35,402 nucleotides of DNA, taken from assembly GCA_937893145.1 (NCBI GenBank), contig CALBJW010000221.1:1-35402 (forward strand), written 5' to 3'. This document shows positions 15,766 through 23,995 of this stretch, one piece after another (the stretch's first letter is position 1; each line of letters starts with the position of its first letter). Position numbers and translations under genes: made by a program. The notes below the pieces were generated by a model, which was not told where the DNA came from, did no database searches, and was given only the letters and a program-made list of their open reading frames with translations. Source of the DNA: an uncultured Prevotellaceae bacterium. Lineage in GTDB: Bacteria; Bacteroidota; Bacteroidia; Bacteroidales; Bacteroidaceae.

Positions 15766-15948
15766 TCAATATGTAGGTACTGGTTCATTATAAAGAGATA
15801 CAAACATATCTCTGGCAGGAACACGAATTATATTGCCATCTGCATCATCTTGAAGAACCATTTCATTCCGCATTGCTTTCATACGTAATGTATTGTATTC
15901 TGCTTTTTCAAGACCTTCAACAAGAAATTCAAATTCTTTATCTGACAT
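15766..15948 (-). CDS. 60-aa partner of zeta toxin, probable antitoxin
   Basis: A 60-residue acidic protein (MSDKEFEFLVEGLEKAEYNT ... DGNIIRVPARDMFVSLYNEP). Its ATG overlaps the end of the zeta-toxin gene by 11 nt, typical of translationally coupled toxin-antitoxin genes. The N-terminal half is predicted helical; the D-A-D-G-N-I-I-x-V-P-A motif resembles the C-terminal part of small antitoxins. The order toxin then antitoxin is the reverse of the classical epsilon-zeta order but is seen in Bacteroidetes zeta-like (COG4185-type) pairs. The antitoxin role is inferred from position and size. Confidence 0.7.
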   Translation of the reverse strand: MSDKEFEFLVEGLEKAEYNTLRMKAMRNEMVLQDDADGNIIRVPARDMFVSLYNEPVPTY

Positions 15949-16510
15949 AAGATTGTATTTTTTTATAGAGTTCTAAATTCAAAACTTTAATTTGATTATC
16001 ATTGCCTCCGCTTGCCACTACGATTCGTGGTACACTATAATTCTCAACAAGTATCCATGAATCCACAACATCTTTATAAATATTAAAGAAATTGGATATT
16101 CCATAAACGTAGCGACGTTTTATGACATCTACAGGAATATTATGCCCACCTTCCAATACCCTTTGTTTAACTCGCTCCTGAGCAATGAATGGTGTCGGCA
16201 GCCAAAAGAACAGGAGTTGCACTCGAAATCCTTTCGCATGAGCACGCTCCACCAATTTTGCATAACTCCTTGTGCTCAACGTCGTTTCTATCGAAAACGA
16301 TTCTTCCCCTTCAAGAAGTACATCTATACGTTGTAGCATCAACCTGCCAGCCTCGATTGCAACCCCTTCTGGATTGAAAGGTGAGAGTCCTTTTGCGATT
16401 TCATCTGCATTGACAAATTCTCTACATTTCCATATTTCAGGCAACATAGTCATAGAAGCAGTGGTTTTACCTGCTCCATTGCAACCAGCTATGATATATA
16501 GAGTTTTCAT
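15938..16510 (-). CDS. Zeta-toxin family ATPase/kinase (COG4185-type)
   Basis: 190 aa. The Walker A motif GCNGAGKTT is at residues 9-17, with the zeta-type acidic site NADEIAKGLSPFNPEG at 34-49 (D36). SIETTLSTRSY follows, the part that positions the acceptor substrate. The lid segment RVKQRVLEGGHNIP carries arginines. Zeta toxins phosphorylate UDP-N-acetylglucosamine and block wall synthesis; COG4185 members are less studied and their substrate is unproven. First gene of the four-gene operon, with promoter TAATTTTG 23 nt upstream. Could alternatively be a nucleotide-handling kinase in a phage-defence role. Confidence 0.85.
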   Translation of the reverse strand: MKTLYIIAGCNGAGKTTASMTMLPEIWKCREFVNADEIAKGLSPFNPEGVAIEAGRLMLQRIDVLLEGEESFSIETTLSTRSYAKLVERAHAKGFRVQLLFFWLPTPFIAQERVKQRVLEGGHNIPVDVIKRRYVYGISNFFNIYKDVVDSWILVENYSVPRIVVASGGNDNQIKVLNLELYKKIQSYVR

Positions 16511-16532
16511 TTAATCTTAATTTATTTTGTCG

Positions 16533-16563
16533 CAAAATTACAAAGAATTATAGATATGACAAA
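16533..16563 (-). promoter_or_regulatory. Promoter of zeta-toxin operon
   Basis: Minus-strand TAATTTTG at 16540-16533, with CTTTG about 19 nt upstream (near 16565-16560). The start near 16526 leaves a leader of about 16 nt before the ATG. Confidence 0.72.
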
Positions 16564-16600
16564 GTTTTTGCATATAAAAACAGAAAGAAACTTGAATAAT

Positions 16601-19174
16601 TTATTTTCTTACACACCTTGATTCTTTACCAAAGAGGAATGATGGTTGATAGCCTCCGAGGTCAACGACAATTTTCTCAAGAACCACTCCAGGATCGAGA
16701 GGTTTGATGATGAGAGTCTTGTTGCCAGCCTTGCCAACCTTGAGTCGAGCAGTCTTGTCGATGATTCTGCTCGCTACGGTTGGGTACATGATGCGATATA
16801 CATTCTCTGGTTCCTCGTTGAGTTCTTCGTTGAAATTGATTTCAACCGCTTCCTCACCTTCGAATCCGACGGTATATCTGTGACCTTCAGCACGAGCGAA
16901 TGCTAATGTAGAAGCCGTAATCACATGAACATCAACTTCTGCATGACCTTCAGGAATCTCCATACGATATGCGATGCTGCCACCTTCTGTATTGGCTGTG
17001 TAAGGTTGGATAGAGATACCGCTACGAGTACGTCCCATAAACGGAATCAATGTCCATTGTGCATTCTTAGGATTGGTAGCTTGATAATAATGTTCCGCAT
17101 CAATAGAGATATAGCCATCAGAAGGGATGAAAGAATATTTGCCAGACATCTCTGCCACATTCTCAAAACGAGAAACCGCAGGACATACATCTGCAGGGAA
17201 GTTGTCGTTCCAAATTACATATCCAATATGCTTCTGTATCATCATACCATCCCATTTGCCTCCCGACATATCTTTGTTGTAGACACGGCAGAGTTCTCTA
17301 TCACGAGCAAAGGCAGCTTCAACACGGTCTGCCCACAGATTAGCCTCAGGCTTACCTTCTGCATAGAGTTTTTGGTTCATTGCCTGTGCATAATACATCT
17401 GATATACATTTCCCAATGCCTGAACTGGGAAAAGAATCACCTGAGAGTAAGCATCACGGTATTCGGCAGGAAGAGAGATGTACTGTCGTAATGCTTCTGC
17501 TTCAAGAACCATAAACTCATCAGCCACCTGCTTCCACTCACCAGTTTCTATATTATAGGTCTTTGCATTGAGCATCTCTGCTGTCACACGACCTGCATAC
17601 TGGCTATAGAGATTGAGGATGCGTGTTGCTTCGTCTGCCTGGTTGTCACCAAACTGCTGAGCACACCATTGGCGAGGATGCTCGAGTAGGTTTGCAGCAT
17701 TGTATGTCGTTGGATTCCAAGCCATATCCATAAAGAACGAGATAGGATATTCCATTGGTTTGAGGTCGCCCACATTAAGCACCCAAAGTTTATCCACACC
17801 ATACTGATAAGTAAGTGTTAACTGGTCCCAGATATGCTGAATAGGAGTGATGTTGAGCCACTTGCTATTGCGTGGTGCACCCACATAATCGACATGATAA
17901 TACATACCAAAACCGCCCTTATGCTTGCGTTCTTCTGCAGAAGGAAGACGACGGATATCGCCCCAGTTGTCATCGCTGAAGAGAATGATGGCATCTTCTG
18001 GCACCTTCATTCCCTTGTCGTAGTATCGCTGCACCTCTTTGTAGAGAGCCAGTACTTGAGGGCGATTCTTTGCTGGTTTACCAGTCTCCTCCTCAATAAT
18101 CTGCCGTTGGTTCTTTATAATCTTCTCAAGCAGTTTGATGGTTGCTGCATCGTTAGGAACAAACTCATCGTCATGTCCTTCCTTTGCACCCATAGCTGTA
18201 TCACCATCACCACGCATACCGATAGTGATAAGGTCTTCTGTATCTTTAGCACGATGCATACCTTCCCGGAAGAACTTGTCGATTACATCCTGGTTTGTGA
18301 CATAATCCCAGTCTCCATATTCCTTACGATGGCGAGCCCATTCCTGATGATTGCGTGCCATAGGTTCATGGTGACTTGTACCCATGATGACACCCATATC
18401 ATTTGCTGTAGGGGAGTTAAGTGGATCGTCTGCATAGAACGACCATCGCCACATGGCAGGCCATAGATAGTTGCCACGAAGACGCAGAATCAACTCGAAC
18501 AATCTTCCATAAAACTCATGTCCTCCATAATTGGTGCCAAAAGTATTCTTCACCCATGTAGTAAGACAAGGGTCCTCATCGTTAAGGAACAATCCACGAT
18601 AACGAACTGCAGGTTCGCCAGCAGTGTAAGTGCCTTTCTGGAGCGAGAGATTATCTTGGTGTTGAACAGGCACATCCATCCAGTCGTACCAAGGCGACAC
18701 ACCAATCTGCTCAGACAGTTCGTAGATGCCATAAATGGTGCCTCGCATATCGCTACCAGCAATTACAAGTGCTTCGTCCACATTAGGAAGAGGTCGCTCC
18801 ACGACTGTCATGAGGTATTTCTCCACCTTACCCTTCAACTCGTTTCCCTTGATTTTTCCAGCCTTAATAATCTGTTGGATATAAGGGCTCTGCATTGAAC
18901 CCACAATCACGCAACGGTTCTTAGGTGCAGAGGTCAGCAAACGGGCTTGCTGTCCCGAAACACGAGCAAAGTCTTTTTGCAAGTTTTCAGCAGCAATACG
19001 AATGCCCTTCATCTCATCTGCAGCAATGAGAATATCGACAGGTACAGACTGTTCTATCAGTGTGAAACGTTCTGTGCTGAGACTGCTTGATGTGATGCCT
19101 TTATGGTCTTTAGCACACACAGTGCTGCTGAATACAAACAAACATAAAGTCAAAATGGACGAGAAGTTCTTCAT
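16601..19174 (-). CDS. GH115 xylan alpha-1,2-glucuronidase
   Basis: 857 aa with signal peptide MKNFSSILTLCLFVFSSTVC then A, so exported. It removes (4-O-methyl-)glucuronic acid side chains from glucuronoxylan. Recognised from the GH115 architecture and conserved strings: N-terminal beta/alpha domain with ERPLPNVDEALVIAGSD and RGTIYGIYELSEQIGVSPWY (about 125-165), TIM-barrel domain with RYRGLFLNDEDPCLTTW, GNYLWPAMW, MGTSHHEPM and GMRGDGD (about 195-330), DNWGDIRRLP (about 410), helical domain (about 500-630), and a C-terminal beta-sandwich from about 680 (IDAEHYYQA ...). Length is usual for Bacteroides/Prevotella members. Expressed alone from its own promoter; no xylan-locus SusCD genes flank it here. 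Confidence 0.93.
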   Translation of the reverse strand: MKNFSSILTLCLFVFSSTVCAKDHKGITSSSLSTERFTLIEQSVPVDILIAADEMKGIRIAAENLQKDFARVSGQQARLLTSAPKNRCVIVGSMQSPYIQQIIKAGKIKGNELKGKVEKYLMTVVERPLPNVDEALVIAGSDMRGTIYGIYELSEQIGVSPWYDWMDVPVQHQDNLSLQKGTYTAGEPAVRYRGLFLNDEDPCLTTWVKNTFGTNYGGHEFYGRLFELILRLRGNYLWPAMWRWSFYADDPLNSPTANDMGVIMGTSHHEPMARNHQEWARHRKEYGDWDYVTNQDVIDKFFREGMHRAKDTEDLITIGMRGDGDTAMGAKEGHDDEFVPNDAATIKLLEKIIKNQRQIIEEETGKPAKNRPQVLALYKEVQRYYDKGMKVPEDAIILFSDDNWGDIRRLPSAEERKHKGGFGMYYHVDYVGAPRNSKWLNITPIQHIWDQLTLTYQYGVDKLWVLNVGDLKPMEYPISFFMDMAWNPTTYNAANLLEHPRQWCAQQFGDNQADEATRILNLYSQYAGRVTAEMLNAKTYNIETGEWKQVADEFMVLEAEALRQYISLPAEYRDAYSQVILFPVQALGNVYQMYYAQAMNQKLYAEGKPEANLWADRVEAAFARDRELCRVYNKDMSGGKWDGMMIQKHIGYVIWNDNFPADVCPAVSRFENVAEMSGKYSFIPSDGYISIDAEHYYQATNPKNAQWTLIPFMGRTRSGISIQPYTANTEGGSIAYRMEIPEGHAEVDVHVITASTLAFARAEGHRYTVGFEGEEAVEINFNEELNEEPENVYRIMYPTVASRIIDKTARLKVGKAGNKTLIIKPLDPGVVLEKIVVDLGGYQPSFLFGKESRCVRK

Positions 19175-19203
19175 ATTGAAATGTATTAAAAGTTATTTAG
19201 TTG

Positions 19204-19211
19204 CAAATTTA
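19204..19211 (-). promoter_or_regulatory. Promoter of GH115 gene
   Basis: Minus-strand TAAATTTG at 19211-19204, an exact -7 box, 30 nt upstream of the ATG at 19174. CTTTG around 19217-19213 is too close to be the -33 element. Confidence 0.62.
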
Positions 19212-19290
19212 CAAAGATTTTTTAATCCCAAAGTATTTGAGAAATAAAAGGGTTACAGGCTCTGGCTTATTCAGAGATGAAAGTTCAACA

Positions 19291-20430
19291 TCAGAAAAGT
19301 TTTCCTTCCCACAACATTTTTAAGAAATCAAGAATATAGATGCATTCTATGCCATCAATACTTCTATTGAACTTATCTTTTGACACTGCAACACAACGAC
19401 TTTGAGGGTATTCATCCCTAAAGTCCTTAAAATTAGACAAATGCTTCTTTTGTATTTCTTCGGTTGACTTTATCTCAATGCCTATTAATGCATCACCTAT
19501 TACAATATCAATTTCTTTACCACTATAAGTGTGCCAGTAGCTTAACTTGTTTTCGTTATGAGTATAACCAACATAAGCAACCAATTCCTGCACTACGAAA
19601 TGTTCAAAACAATGACCATACTCTGCACTTCCTGGTGCTAATGTGGTACGATGCATAAGATAGTTATATATGCCAACATCAAAATAATAAAATTTAGGAG
19701 CTTGCGAAACCTTTCTTTTTACCACTTTTGTGTATGCCGGTATAAGATAACCAAGAAGGGTATCTTCAAGAATATTAAAGTATTCCTTTACAGATTTAGC
19801 ACTCACACCACAATCACTCGCAATATTTGTATAATTCACTATTTCCGAATCTGTAATTGCCGCGACTTCAAGAAAACGCTGAAAAGCATCAATATTACGA
19901 ACAAGTGCTTCCTCCTTTATTTCCTCACGAAGATACACATCAATATATGCCGCCAAAAGATTTTTTGGTCTCTTGTTCAAATAATGTGGTGGCAGCATCC
20001 CATATAACAATGCTCTATCGAGATCAAAATCCGGAAGTTCAGCACTGACAAAAGGATAGAAATAACATGGATAAGCTCTTCCGCCAAGAGTATTATACCC
20101 CTTACGCTTCAACTTCCGTGCACTACTACCACACAGTACAAACCTCAAGTGTCTTTTCTGAATCAAACGATGCACCTCATTTAAAAGTTCAGGAACTTCA
20201 GGTATTTCATCAATTACCACAATACTTCCTTCTTCTTTATCTTGAAGCATACTATACAAGAGTTCTGGATTGCGTGTCAATCTTCGCTTTATTTCACTAT
20301 CCAACAGGTCAAAAAACACAGCATCCTTGAACTGTTGCTCCAGAAAAGTACTTTTTCCTGTCTGTCGAGCACCAAAAAGGAAAATACTACCCTCTAACTC
20401 GTTGATTATATTATAATAGCGTTCAATCAT
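19291..20430 (-). CDS. AAA ATPase with DUF4143 domain
   Basis: 379 aa. An N-terminal AAA_14 P-loop domain has Walker A GARQTGKST (20-28) and Walker B VVIDE (71-75), plus a sensor-like LCGSSARKLKRKG segment near 98. A winged-helix-like linker (about 180-225: ITDSEIVNYTNIASDCGVSA) leads to a DUF4143 domain with PKFYYFDVGIYNYL and a nuclease-like IDIVIGDALIGIEIKST core (D-x-E-x-K pattern) near 310-330. Such ATPases are abundant, patchily distributed accessory genes in Bacteroidetes; their role is unestablished, with defence or DNA-related functions suggested by the fold. The transcript begins with the interleaved inverted repeat at 20507-20445, directly before the ATG. Monocistronic. Confidence 0.9.
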   Translation of the reverse strand: MIERYYNIINELEGSIFLFGARQTGKSTFLEQQFKDAVFFDLLDSEIKRRLTRNPELLYSMLQDKEEGSIVVIDEIPEVPELLNEVHRLIQKRHLRFVLCGSSARKLKRKGYNTLGGRAYPCYFYPFVSAELPDFDLDRALLYGMLPPHYLNKRPKNLLAAYIDVYLREEIKEEALVRNIDAFQRFLEVAAITDSEIVNYTNIASDCGVSAKSVKEYFNILEDTLLGYLIPAYTKVVKRKVSQAPKFYYFDVGIYNYLMHRTTLAPGSAEYGHCFEHFVVQELVAYVGYTHNENKLSYWHTYSGKEIDIVIGDALIGIEIKSTEEIQKKHLSNFKDFRDEYPQSRCVAVSKDKFNRSIDGIECIYILDFLKMLWEGKLF

Positions 20431-20444
20431 ATTTTGTAATATTA

Positions 20445-20507
20445 GGAGTGTTACTTCGGATTTTCTTGAAAAATTCGAAGTAACACTCCCGATTTTTCAA
20501 GAAAATC
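20445..20507 (-). promoter_or_regulatory. Interleaved inverted-repeat 5' leader of ATPase gene
   Basis: Two inverted repeats are interlaced. Arm A is 20445-20458 with exact complement A' at 20476-20489 (14 bp, GGAGTGTTACTTCG). Arm B is 20459-20475 with complement B' at 20491-20507 (16 of 17 bp). The order A-B-A'-B' allows either of two exclusive hairpins, or a pseudoknot. B and B' are each also self-complementary (6-bp stem, 5-nt loop). The element fills the whole 5' leader between the predicted transcription start (about 20507) and the ATG at 20430. It may act as an RNA switch or protein-binding operator for autoregulation. Confidence 0.75.
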
Positions 20508-20512
20508 TGCTG

Positions 20513-20520
20513 CAAAGATA
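20513..20520 (-). promoter_or_regulatory. Promoter of AAA/DUF4143 gene
   Basis: Minus-strand TATCTTTG at 20520-20513, exact -7 box. The predicted start at about 20507 coincides with the first base of the interleaved repeat. Confidence 0.68.
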
Positions 20521-20587
20521 ATAATGATTGATAAAATATGCAAACAAATGAAGGATTATTTATCAATTCAATAAGGAAAGTATGTTT

Positions 20588-22261
20588 TCACAATGCCAAT
20601 ATATCCCTATCACGTTCAAGAGCAGGAATTGTCCACGATTCGGGAATGAAACGCCAGTTGCTTGCTTCTACAAGATGGATGTCGCCCTGCTTTTTGATTT
20701 CGTTCGCTAAGCATTGGCGGAGGTCGTATGGTTCAACCTTGACTACTCGTTCTTGTAGTTGAGAATGGGTGAGACCTGTGCCACGAGTGAGGATGTCGCC
20801 TCCTCCGTTGGCGTGGTAGGAGTTTATGGCTACGAGAATACCTCTCCTAACCTCCCCCAAGGGGAGGGACTCCATCCGGATGGCATTCACCCTTCCTTGG
20901 GAGGGGCAGGGGGAGGTATTGAGAATGGTTATCCTTTCCCCGTACGGTTTTGTGAGATCAACCGTATAATCTATTCCATACGCAGAAAGGAAGTTGATGG
21001 TGAAGTTTTTCAAACCGAGACGAGTGCCATTATCGAGCACATAGTCGAGAAGAAGGGCACCTCTCCTAACACCTCCCCCTGCCCCTCCCAAGGAGGGGTG
21101 AAGCCTGCCGGATGGCAATCCCCCTCCTTGGGAGGGGTTAGGGGAGGTCCAAAGTGAGTATGAATACTCAAGGATGCCACATATTTCTTCGAGCGTAAAA
21201 CGCATGGTGTAAAGCTGCGAATCTCGGTCATAAAGCTTGAATACATCACGGTTTCGGAGGGGTCCATGAGGTATGAATGCATCGTATGAAATAGGTGCAG
21301 CAAGAGATATCTGCGCTCCTGTTGCAGCAAGTTGAAGTTGGTGGGTGAGAGTAAGGAAAGTGGATGGTCCGAAATAAGAATCACCTTCTCGCAAATCAAC
21401 ATCAATGGAGCCAATTTGTTCGTTCAACCAAGTTTCATAACCAGGAGAGTTCTTTATGACAAACAGAGAATCATTATTGACCGTCTGTGCCTTTATTTCA
21501 TGTGTATCTGCATCTATTTCCAAAAGGACAAAACTTGTTCCCAACGAATATGGAGCAGCACATAATGTTCGTCCCACTCTGTGTATTCCCTGGTGATGGT
21601 CGTGCCCATACAGCACAAGGTCGAAGTCTTGTATCTCTTCAACAAGAGGTTTCACATCAGTCCAACCAATATGACACAAAGCCACAAGTATATCATATTG
21701 CTCATGTTCCTTTATATAATCTATCCATCGTCTTGCATTTTCCTTCACATCAAGAAACTCCATCCCTTCATATTGTGAAGGCGAAATCCATTTTGTAGTA
21801 TCAGGAGTGATGAAAGAGAGGACAGCAATTCGCATTCCACCTTTTTCTATTATAGAATAAGGTTCGAAATAGTTTTGATTACTGCGCTTGTCTGCTCCCT
21901 CCCTCACAGGGAGGGCTGGGGTGGGTTTCTCTATATTTCCGCACAACACAGGGAACTCCATCTCCCCAAACGCTCTGTCAAACACCTTATGCCCCACCTC
22001 AATATCATGGTTTCCCACTGCCACACAATCATACTTCATGCGGTTCATAGTCTCTGCCACGATATGAGGACTCTCCACATCAATATGATTATGATAATAC
22101 ACCAAAGGACTGCCCTGCAAACAGTCACCTCCATCTGTCAAGATGACATTTGCAGAACCATACTCAGCACGCAGTCTCTCCACCCTCTCCTCTATTCCAC
22201 GAAGAGCATCAAGATGTCCGTGCACATCACTTGTATGTATCCAGTGTATAGCCATAACCAA
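20588..22261 (-). CDS. 5'-nucleotidase-like metallophosphoesterase with repeat inserts
   Basis: 557 aa, cytoplasmic (no signal peptide). Calcineurin-like phosphoesterase domain: D12-x-H14 (TSDVHG), GD at 45-46, GNHD (83-86), ALCHIGWTD and GHDHH. The 5'-nucleotidase C-terminal domain with AAPISYDAF and NSYHANGGGDI follows from about 285. Such UshA-type enzymes hydrolyse nucleotides or related phosphate esters. Three stretches do not fit the family: about 112-124, 371-401 and 448-474, which coincide exactly with G/C-rich palindromic DNA repeats (Pro/Ser/Gly/Arg-rich peptides such as NPSQGGGLPSG). They keep the frame and fall between secondary-structure blocks, so the enzyme may stay active. Last gene of an apparent operon after the DUF3810 and NimA-like genes. 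Confidence 0.88.
   Translation of the reverse strand: MVMAIHWIHTSDVHGHLDALRGIEERVERLRAEYGSANVILTDGGDCLQGSPLVYYHNHIDVESPHIVAETMNRMKYDCVAVGNHDIEVGHKVFDRAFGEMEFPVLCGNIEKPTPALPVREGADKRSNQNYFEPYSIIEKGGMRIAVLSFITPDTTKWISPSQYEGMEFLDVKENARRWIDYIKEHEQYDILVALCHIGWTDVKPLVEEIQDFDLVLYGHDHHQGIHRVGRTLCAAPYSLGTSFVLLEIDADTHEIKAQTVNNDSLFVIKNSPGYETWLNEQIGSIDVDLREGDSYFGPSTFLTLTHQLQLAATGAQISLAAPISYDAFIPHGPLRNRDVFKLYDRDSQLYTMRFTLEEICGILEYSYSLWTSPNPSQGGGLPSGRLHPSLGGAGGGVRRGALLLDYVLDNGTRLGLKNFTINFLSAYGIDYTVDLTKPYGERITILNTSPCPSQGRVNAIRMESLPLGEVRRGILVAINSYHANGGGDILTRGTGLTHSQLQERVVKVEPYDLRQCLANEIKKQGDIHLVEASNWRFIPESWTIPALERDRDILAL
20841..20917. repeat. Coding palindromic repeat element, copy 1
   Basis: 77-bp G/C-rich element inside the phosphoesterase gene. 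It starts CCTCTCCTAACCTCCCCC, has an internal ATCCGGAT palindrome and ends GGGAGGGGCAGGGGGAGGT. Its ends are inverted copies of the ends of copy 2. On the coding strand it adds a peptide containing PCPSQGRVNAIRMESLPLGE to the protein (about residues 448-474). Confidence 0.85.
21060..21148. repeat. Coding palindromic repeat element, copy 2
   Basis: 89-bp relative of copy 1, in opposite overall orientation (its left half matches the complement of copy 1's right half). It shares CCTCTCCTAAC, CCGGATGGCA and TTAGGGGAGGT, and is 12 nt longer than copy 1, so the length difference keeps the reading frame. Inserted in the same gene, encoding about residues 371-401. Confidence 0.85.
21891..21930. repeat. 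Coding hairpin repeat, short type
   Basis: GCTCCCTCCCTCACAGGGAG followed by GGCTGGGGTGGG: a different but related G/C-rich hairpin repeat (CCCTCCCT/AGGGAGGG arms, loop CAC). Repeats of this sort are common between genes in Bacteroidetes, but here it lies within the phosphoesterase gene and encodes TPALPVREG at about residue 114-122. Confidence 0.7.
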
Positions 22262-22293
22262 CCACTAACCTCTAACCACTAACCTCTAACCAT
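22262..22293. repeat. Short tandem repeat in operon spacer
   Basis: Two and a fraction copies of the 14-mer ACCACTAACCTCTA fill the short gap between the NimA-like gene and the phosphoesterase gene. No function is apparent. Confidence 0.7.
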
Positions 22294-22298
22294 CAATC

Positions 22299-22814
22299 TT
22301 ATTCCATCCTTCCCCACTTCATTTCCTCACCATTCGCATCATACTGCTTGCGCTTACCTACAGGTGGTTCGGTGAGACGGATGCGGACCACAGCAGTATG
22401 AGGAAGACTACGCTCGATAGAGGCATCGAAAGCATCCACGTGCTGAGGCAGGAAACGCTCACAAATCTTGCGCATGGCAAGAATCTTCTCAGCCCCATCC
22501 TCCACAATCTCAGCCACACCGTATGCCACTGCCGACTGAAACTCCAGCGTGAAACTGCCATCCTTCGGTCCCACCACAGGCTTGCACCTTGTCACAGCAT
22601 TCAGACACACATGAGGATTCTTCCTCAGCGCATCCAACTTCTTTCCTTCCATTGCACCGTGAAAATAGAATGTCATCTCATCTCCACGAGCCAGCGAGAG
22701 AGGGAGCGCATAAGGCATCCCCTCCTCATCTACCATACTTACCGTAATATATGGAGCACGATCAAGCACTTCCTGTGCCCACTCCGCACTCATCTGTCTG
22801 CTTTCTTTTCTCAT
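22299..22814 (-). CDS. NimA-like pyridoxamine 5'-phosphate oxidase family flavoprotein
   Basis: 171 aa, FMN-binding split-barrel fold. The family pattern is clear: an N-terminal helix (LDRAPYITVSMVDEEGMPYALPLS), then MTFYFHGAMEGKKLDALRKNP, where H-x-A-x-x-G-K-K is the phosphate/FMN-binding motif. VCLNAV, a C-terminal FQSAVAYGVAEIV strand and a helix with KICERFLPQ follow. Closest well-known relatives are the Nim nitroimidazole-resistance reductases and uncharacterised flavin-binding proteins; a true PdxH role is unlikely given the short length. The ATG at 22814 is chosen over the upstream ATG at 22853, which lies in the preceding gene's 3' end. Second gene of the three-gene operon. Confidence 0.85.
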   Translation of the reverse strand: MRKESRQMSAEWAQEVLDRAPYITVSMVDEEGMPYALPLSLARGDEMTFYFHGAMEGKKLDALRKNPHVCLNAVTRCKPVVGPKDGSFTLEFQSAVAYGVAEIVEDGAEKILAMRKICERFLPQHVDAFDASIERSLPHTAVVRIRLTEPPVGKRKQYDANGEEMKWGRME

Positions 22815-22833
22815 ATTTTGTAGTATTAAAATT

Positions 22834-23883
22834 TCACTTCCAAGGTCTATCAAGAGCCATCAATAATTGCACCACCTGCGAGTAGTTCTTCATACCAGAA
22901 GATATGTTGTTCGACTTGAGGAACGCATCATAAATTTCTGTTTGGATATCATCAATCGACTCGGAACGAAGTGCAGTCCAGTGCTCACGAGTCACCTCCA
23001 TATCCTTGATAACCTCAGGTCTGAATGTTCCAAGCCACTCGCTGTATTCATCCTCCGACAAGAACATTGCAGCATTGCGAGCCACATGAACAAACAATCC
23101 CTTGTAACCGCTATACACCACAGCCCGATTTCTTGAAGAGGTACACACCTGAAATGCCCACCAGTTTGCCTCAGCCTCACTGCTCACACCCAGCACATGG
23201 GCATACTCGTGAGCATAGACCGAAGGATAGTCGAATGGCAGCACATCACTATTCACACATGATTCCGACAAGAGTGGAGCCATATATCCAGCCACACCCA
23301 CAGCAGAGAAGAAAGGACGGAGCATCATCGGTTTCGGGTGTTGCCAGCTACGAGGCTTCGCAAGTCCATACATCTCGGGAGCAAGAGAGTAAAGCTTTTT
23401 CACTTCATCCTCCAAAGCTGCCGTATCCTCCACCACATCATCAGTCCACGCTGCATTCACCTTCTCCACATAATTATATATAAAGGTACGGAAAGCCACA
23501 CTGTCATACTCCACCCACTGAGTAGAAGTACGCTCAAAGATGGAACTCCGCCCATAGTTGTTGCACCATGCCATATAGAACCAAACGAAAGTGCCGAACA
23601 ACAGCATCCCTATTCGCTTAACACACCACCATACACCTCGCTTCTGCCTTACAGAACTCACAATCACCTTAATGCCACACAACACAAGCACCACAATAAT
23701 TATATCCTGCAACGCAAATGGCACCACCGAAGACACCGCAGACAACACTCCCGAAACTCCAGGATACAACCAAAGCGAATAGAAGTCCGCCACCGAAGTC
23801 GAGAACCTGCAAGCCACGACAAATGCCAACATAACTAATGCCAGAGTCCTGCAATATTTCAAGCTATTCTTTTCACGTATCAT
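22834..23883 (-). CDS. DUF3810 membrane protein with HExxH motif
   Basis: 349 aa. Two or three membrane segments lie in the first 110 residues (about 12-30, 45-75, 90-107). A soluble domain follows with HEYAH at 225-229 and downstream acids at E236/E238, the arrangement of a zinc metallopeptidase (HExxH ... E). This matches the DUF3810 family, whose substrates are unknown. Start at ATG 23883: an upstream in-frame ATG at 23943 lies before the promoter (-7 box 23913-23920) and cannot be used. First gene of an operon with the NimA-like flavoprotein and phosphoesterase (gaps of 19 and 37 nt). Confidence 0.83.
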   Translation of the reverse strand: MIREKNSLKYCRTLALVMLAFVVACRFSTSVADFYSLWLYPGVSGVLSAVSSVVPFALQDIIIVVLVLCGIKVIVSSVRQKRGVWWCVKRIGMLLFGTFVWFYMAWCNNYGRSSIFERTSTQWVEYDSVAFRTFIYNYVEKVNAAWTDDVVEDTAALEDEVKKLYSLAPEMYGLAKPRSWQHPKPMMLRPFFSAVGVAGYMAPLLSESCVNSDVLPFDYPSVYAHEYAHVLGVSSEAEANWWAFQVCTSSRNRAVVYSGYKGLFVHVARNAAMFLSEDEYSEWLGTFRPEVIKDMEVTREHWTALRSESIDDIQTEIYDAFLKSNNISSGMKNYSQVVQLLMALDRPWK

Positions 23884-23912
23884 ATAATTCAGTTCTTTAT
23901 GCTTTTCTACTG

Positions 23913-23920
23913 CAAAATTA
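23913..23920 (-). promoter_or_regulatory. Promoter of DUF3810 operon
   Basis: Minus-strand TAATTTTG at 23920-23913 is an exact -7 box. The predicted start near 23906 rules out the upstream ATG at 23943. Confidence 0.68.
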
Positions 23921-23995
23921 CTACATAAAACTAAGATATACAAATAAAAGCAGGCATAACATACCTATTTTATTTCCATCCAATATTTACATCTA

